Part shown: positions 60,538 to 64,000 of the stretch, in pieces
Layout: every line of letters starts with the position of its first letter
How positions within the stretch are numbered: the stretch's first letter is position 1
From: UKL13-2 sp947085425
GTDB lineage: Bacteria; Pseudomonadota; Gammaproteobacteria; Burkholderiales; Usitatibacteraceae
Assembly: GCA_947085425.1 (NCBI GenBank)
Contig: CAMTWK010000029.1
Span: forward strand, 45,979-109,978
Reading direction: 5' to 3'
DNA: 64,000 nt
Made by a program: the position numbers and the translations under genes
The notes under the pieces: model-generated
Database searches by the model: none
What the model was told of the DNA's origin: nothing
What the model saw: only the letters and a program-made list of their open reading frames with translations

Positions 60538-61098
60538 ATGTCCAACGAGTCACGCGACCCCCTTCCCCAATATCACGGCACCACCATCATTTCCGTGCGT
60601 CGCGGCAAAGAAGTCGCCATGGGCGGCGATGGTCAGGTCACCCTCGGCAATATTGTCGTCAAAGCTGGTGCGCGCAAAGTGCGCAAACTGCATCACGACC
60701 AGATTCTTGCCGGGTTTGCCGGTGCCACCGCCGACGCGTTCACTTTGTTTGAACGCTTTGAAGCGAAACTCGAAAAATACAACGGCAATTTATTACGCTC
60801 GGCCATCGAGCTCAGCAAAGATTGGCGCACCGACCGGGTGTTACGCCGCCTGGAAGCCATGCTGACCGTTGCCGACCGCGACACCTCACTGATCATTACC
60901 GGCAATGGTGATGTGTTGGAGCCCGAACACGGATTATTATCAATTGGCTCGGGTGGTGCCTATGCCCACGCGGCAGCAATTGCGTTGTTACAAAATTCTG
61001 AATTTTCAGCGGTGGATATTGTCAAAAAATCACTGACGATTGCCGCTGATTTGTGTATTTACACCAACCACAATCAAACCATTCTGGCCTTGGATTGA
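60538..61098 (+). CDS. hslV: ATP-dependent protease peptidase subunit HslV
   Basis: Proteolytic subunit of the HslVU (ClpQY) heat-shock protease. The 186-residue protein has the processing site YHGTTIISVRRGKEVAMGGD; after removal of the first residues the Thr following HG is the nucleophile. Conserved GNIVVKAGARKVRKL, GFAGATADAFTLFERFE and SIGSGGAYAHAAA are present. The longer-than-usual N-terminal stretch of 14 residues must be cleaved. hslU follows after 196 bases. Confidence 0.95.
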   Translation: MSNESRDPLPQYHGTTIISVRRGKEVAMGGDGQVTLGNIVVKAGARKVRKLHHDQILAGFAGATADAFTLFERFEAKLEKYNGNLLRSAIELSKDWRTDRVLRRLEAMLTVADRDTSLIITGNGDVLEPEHGLLSIGSGGAYAHAAAIALLQNSEFSAVDIVKKSLTIAADLCIYTNHNQTILALD

Positions 61099-61156
61099 GT
61101 TGTGCGTAGTGGGTGGTTGATCGTTAAACGTTGACCTTTGGTGTTGGCGTGAAGGA

Positions 61157-61180
61157 GTGAACAGGTGAATAAGTGAACAA
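61157..61180 (+). repeat. Three tandem 8-bp GTGAANAR-type repeats between hslV and hslU
   Basis: GTGAACAG, GTGAATAA and GTGAACAA follow one another at 61157-61180 in the 196-base hslV-hslU gap. Similar GTGAA units occur in inverted form further on (around 61232-61256). This is a small simple-sequence repeat of the kind scattered in betaproteobacterial intergenic DNA. No promoter was clearly identified in the gap. Confidence 0.6.
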
Positions 61181-61294
61181 CAGCCTGTTAACCAATCATC
61201 CCGCAATTGCCATGGGTGGCTGAGTGCAACCCCATGTTCACCGCTTCAAAATTCACCCGCTCCCCCGCCCACGACTTACCTTTCTCAAAAATAA

Positions 61295-62632
61295 ATGCTG
61301 ACTCCAAAAGAAATTGTCACTGAACTCGATAAACACATTGTTGGCCAGGCGGCGGCCAAACGCGCCGTCGCCATCGCACTGCGCAACCGGTGGCGTCGCA
61401 GTCAGGTTGATGAACCATTACGTACCGAGATCACCCCCAAAAATATTTTGATGATCGGCCCGACCGGTGTCGGCAAAACCGAAATTGCACGGCGTTTGGC
61501 CAAACTGGCAAACGCACCGTTTATCAAAATCGAGGCGACCAAATTCACCGAGGTCGGCTACGTCGGCCGCGATGTCGACACCATTATTCGTGACCTGGTG
61601 GAATCGGCCGTCAAGGACGGGCGCGAAGCCGCCTCACAAAAAATGCGCCATCTCGCCGCTGACAGCGCCGAAGAACGCGTGCTCGATGTGTTGTTGCCAC
61701 AGGCGCGTCAGTTCGATTTTTACGGTAAGACCCCGGCGACGGAAACGGCAGACGCCGACACTGCCACCCGCCAAAAATTTCGCAAAATGTTGCGTGAAGG
61801 CGCGCTCGACGAGCGCGAAATTGAAATCGAATTGTCGACGTTGCCGTCGTCGATGGAAATATTTGGTCCGCCCGGCATGGAAGATTTGACCCAACAGATT
61901 CAGGGCATGTTTCAAAACATTGGGCCGGGCCGTAAACAGCCGCGCAAAGTGACGGTAAAAGAAGCCCTGAAATTGTTGACCGACGAAGAAGCGATGAAAC
62001 TGGTCCACGACGAAGACACCAAACTCGAGGCGGTCAAAAACGTTGAACAAAACGGTATTGTTTTTCTTGATGAAATCGACAAAATTGCCGCCCGCTCCGA
62101 CCACCACGGCGCCGATGTCTCACGCCAGGGTGTGCAACGTGATTTGTTACCGTTGGTTGAAGGCACCACCGTGTCCACCAAATACGGCATGGTCAAAACC
62201 GATCACATTTTATTTATCGCCTCTGGCGCGTTTCATTTATCGAAGCCGTCTGATCTGATCCCCGAGTTACAAGGCCGCCTGCCGATTCGTGTGGAACTCA
62301 GCTCCTTGTCGATCGAAGATTTTGAAGCCATCCTCACCAACACCGATGCCTGTCTGACCGTTCAATATCAGGCGTTACTCAACACCGAAAAACTCGCGCT
62401 GGTTTTTCCGAAAGAAACCGTTCGGCGTTTGGCGGAGATCGCTTTTGCCGTCAATGAAAAAACCGAAAACATCGGTGCACGGCGTCTGTATACGGTCATG
62501 GAAAAGTTGCTGGAGGACGTCAGTTTTGATGCGGCATCACAAGCGCCGACCTTCACCATCACCCCGGCTTATGTCGATGAAAAGCTCGGTGCACTGGCAA
62601 AAAGTGAAGATTTGGCGCGATACGTTTTGTAA
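61295..62632 (+). CDS. hslU: ATP-dependent protease ATPase subunit HslU
   Basis: AAA+ unfoldase that feeds substrates to HslV. The 445-residue protein has Walker A GPTGVGKTEIARRL (about 55-68), an I-domain insertion (about 110-230), Walker B GIVFLDEIDKIA and the GYVGRD pore loop (about 90-95). The C-terminal peptide LARYVL, needed to activate HslV, is intact. Length is normal. It is followed by a long non-coding stretch. Confidence 0.95.
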   Translation: MLTPKEIVTELDKHIVGQAAAKRAVAIALRNRWRRSQVDEPLRTEITPKNILMIGPTGVGKTEIARRLAKLANAPFIKIEATKFTEVGYVGRDVDTIIRDLVESAVKDGREAASQKMRHLAADSAEERVLDVLLPQARQFDFYGKTPATETADADTATRQKFRKMLREGALDEREIEIELSTLPSSMEIFGPPGMEDLTQQIQGMFQNIGPGRKQPRKVTVKEALKLLTDEEAMKLVHDEDTKLEAVKNVEQNGIVFLDEIDKIAARSDHHGADVSRQGVQRDLLPLVEGTTVSTKYGMVKTDHILFIASGAFHLSKPSDLIPELQGRLPIRVELSSLSIEDFEAILTNTDACLTVQYQALLNTEKLALVFPKETVRRLAEIAFAVNEKTENIGARRLYTVMEKLLEDVSFDAASQAPTFTITPAYVDEKLGALAKSEDLARYVL

Positions 62633-63030
62633 TTACAAAGTCGGGCATTGACGATCGCCGGCGCAGTGGTGTCATCCAAAGGCTTCGCTTATCGATTATT
62701 TGAAGTGCGGGTCGGACCCATCGCAAACAGCAGACTGGGCCCACACCTTAACGGTGTGGCGCGCCACCGCCAGCGGCGAACTTGAGTTGATGTTGGGTAT
62801 TGTCACGGGCATGCCATGACGTGCGGCTTCCGCTGTACCCGTACCGGCAACGGCACCCCGCCAGGCAAACCGCAATCACCCGACAGCCGCCCCCGCCTTT
62901 TTGCAGAGCGACCCGTCGTGGTGCATCCATGCTGCGGCTCATGTAATGGCCGCGGTTGCCGGCCGCGATGCTGTGGCCGGCTTAAAAAATTTCAAGTCTG
63001 CCTTTGTAAAAATATTCTGGCGCAAAAATC
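62633..63030 (+). other. Non-coding stretch between hslU and hsp20
   Basis: About 400 bases without a recognisable gene. Hairpins occur at 62741-62759 (7-base stem, loop TTAAC) and at 62958-62981 (GCCGGCC stem), neither with a T-run. A short open frame after hslU (TIAGAVVSSKGFAYRLFEVR) resembles no known family and may be decayed coding DNA. Confidence 0.5.
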
Positions 63031-63058
63031 CTTGAAAATTTTCGGCTTGCGCCTATCT
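63031..63058 (+). promoter_or_regulatory. Sigma-32-type heat-shock promoter of hsp20
   Basis: CTTGAAA at 63031-63037 matches the sigma-32 -35 consensus. CCTATCT at 63052-63058, 14 bases further, is close to the -10 consensus CCCCATNT. The hsp20 ATG is about 83 bases further. The identity of the downstream gene makes a heat-shock promoter plausible. Confidence 0.55.
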
Positions 63059-63140
63059 GATAAACATGCGGTTGATATGTTGCGGTTGTAGTTTGAAATC
63101 AACCTCGCATCTCACATAACTGATCTGAAAGGAATGAAAT

Positions 63141-63602
63141 ATGAATACGCTTGTTCGCTGGCATAACCGCCATCGCCAAAACCCCCTCGCCAACTCAATG
63201 ACCAACTCTCTCGTCAACGCATCGGTGCCTGTCGATGATTTGTTCGCCACCTTTTTCCGTCCCGCCGCCAGCGGTGCACCGGAAATTCGCCTGGACGTCA
63301 ATGAAGACAAACATGCTTATCGTGTCAGCGCCACATTGGCCGGAGTGAAAAAAGAAGACATTCAGCTCGCCGTCAACAATAACGAAGTGACGATTGAAGT
63401 CGAATTCAAACGCGACAGCGGCGTCGTGGACGATGAAAAATCAATACATCGTGAACGCTTTTATGGCAAAACATCACGCGCGTTTGCCGTTGCCGAAGAC
63501 ATCGACGAAGCCAATATCGACGCCAAATATGTGGACGGTGTGTTGCACTTAACGCTGCCTAAAAAGGCACCAGTCAGCGCCAAACGCATCACCATCAACT
63601 AA
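63141..63602 (+). CDS. Hsp20/alpha-crystallin family small heat-shock protein
   Basis: Holdase chaperone of 153 residues: variable N-terminal part (1-45), alpha-crystallin domain (about 50-140) with PEIRLDVNEDKHAYRVSATL, AGVKKEDIQLAVNNNEVTIE and ERFYGKTSRAFAV. GVLHLTLPKK follows, then the C-terminal I-x-I-like RITIN. AAGGAA precedes the ATG at 63141. A sigma-32-like promoter and the hslVU neighbourhood point to heat-shock control. Confidence 0.92.
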   Translation: MNTLVRWHNRHRQNPLANSMTNSLVNASVPVDDLFATFFRPAASGAPEIRLDVNEDKHAYRVSATLAGVKKEDIQLAVNNNEVTIEVEFKRDSGVVDDEKSIHRERFYGKTSRAFAVAEDIDEANIDAKYVDGVLHLTLPKKAPVSAKRITIN

Positions 63603-63859
63603 TTTTTTATCCGTTCGAAGTGTGGGACCATGTGGGAGACGCGCCAATCTCCCGCACGGTTCCTTTTGCATTGCAAAAAAATCAAGCAAGACCAGCAGCA
63701 AAGCGAGGGCATGCCTTTGGGAATGAATTACAAAGCTGGCCAATCGAGGTTTTTTCAGCTTTCAAAGAATCAAAGGGTGATTAAATTTGTGATGCGCGAA
63801 ATACAATTGACGGTGATTAAATTCGCGAGCAGCCGGAAATAATTGGCTGACCGCTTTAA
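63603..63859. other. Gap after hsp20
   Basis: No gene is seen. An imperfect hairpin (GTGGGAG near 63632 with CTCCCGCAC at 63648-63656) could weakly terminate hsp20, but it has no proper T-run. Confidence 0.35.
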
Positions 63860-64000
63860 CCTGCATATTTCATGGGGTTGCGTTCGAGAGTGGGTCGATT
63901 GGCGTGTGATTTTTCGTTCGACTGACCACGGCATAGCGAGCCGTGTTTGGCAAATGAGCACGGGAAGAGAACGGAAAAGCGCATGTTCAGCGGCCTGCTA
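63860..64000. mobile_element. Second copy of the 252-bp repeat element, cut by the window edge
   Basis: From 63860 the sequence follows the element at 27883 almost base for base (CCTGCATATTTCATGGG, one change in the 17-base end) for at least 140 bases, until the window ends. The preceding CGCTTTAA is also shared. The two copies differ at scattered positions, so both are independent copies of a family. The right end is outside the window. Confidence 0.8.

Noticed and set aside
1..64000. CRISPR arrays, tRNA, rRNA, prophage or plasmid genes
   Set aside because: Reading the gaps gave no regular spacer-repeat array, no cloverleaf, and no phage, integrase (other than XerC) or replication genes.

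Overview
The window looks like a chromosomal segment of a betaproteobacterium (Burkholderiales/Nitrosomonadales-like). This is inferred from gene order, not from a marker gene: argJ followed by a DUF815 ATPase and a Nudix-ThiE fusion, metK divergent from lpxL-lpxL-dapF-DUF484-xerC, an SAH riboswitch in front of ahcY with metF downstream, and a STAS protein ahead of hslVU. No rRNA, tRNA, CRISPR array, prophage or complete insertion sequence was found.

Layout. 1-3.1 kb: the C-D-E-F-G part of an Mrp Na+/H+ antiporter operon. 3.1-7.0 kb: argJ, a DUF815 AAA+ ATPase, a Nudix/ThiE-like fusion and an acyltransferase. 7.0-13.7 kb: a perfect FNR-type box, a universal stress protein, and a compact Nqr-like operon (nqrB-C-D-E-F, apbE, a 51-codon nqrM, a CBS-domain gene, a DUF3330 gene). 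It has no nqrA, and its NqrB is short and lacks the flavin-attachment motif. 13.8-19.0 kb: a PCu(A)C copper chaperone and the biotin operon bioB-F-H-C-D. 19.2-20.4 kb: comF and trmL. 20.5 kb: a 176-bp MITE-like insertion with 18-bp terminal inverted repeats and an 11-bp duplication. 20.8-24.8 kb: glcD-E-F glycolate oxidase. 25-28.4 kb: DUF456, an isoprenylcysteine-methyltransferase-like protein, a kinase fused to a cyclic-nucleotide-binding domain, and an EAL pseudogene cut by a second short repeat element. That element is repeated at the right window edge. 28.4-38.9 kb: fhs with two FNR/DNR-type boxes in its promoter, then accessory genes including an oligopeptidase B-like peptidase, an AidB-like flavoprotein and msrC. 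38.9-40.4 kb: an M48 protease and an SH3-domain protein.

40.5-46.7 kb is a SAM-cycle region on the minus strand. metK is followed by an SAH riboswitch with an overlapping terminator. After it come ahcY, a SWIM zinc-finger gene, a FitA-like RHH gene, a 50-residue small gene and metF, tightly spaced, so SAH probably controls the whole set. 46.9-54.0 kb: two LpxL-type acyltransferases, a small conserved gene, dapF, DUF484, xerC and a penicillin-acylase-family enzyme. 54.2-59.4 kb: a probable metal (zinc) homeostasis block made of a Fur/Zur-type regulator, two COG0523 GTPases, a MacB-like ABC transporter with a His-rich loop and a DUF3299 protein. 59.4-63.6 kb: a two-STAS protein, hslV, hslU and an hsp20 gene with a sigma-32-like promoter.

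The most unusual parts are the NqrA-less, FNR-box-preceded Nqr-like operon, the tandem FNR boxes placed exactly for class II activation of fhs, the extended SAH-riboswitch operon, and the small mobile elements. All functions are read from sequence motifs and remembered family features; no database search was run.
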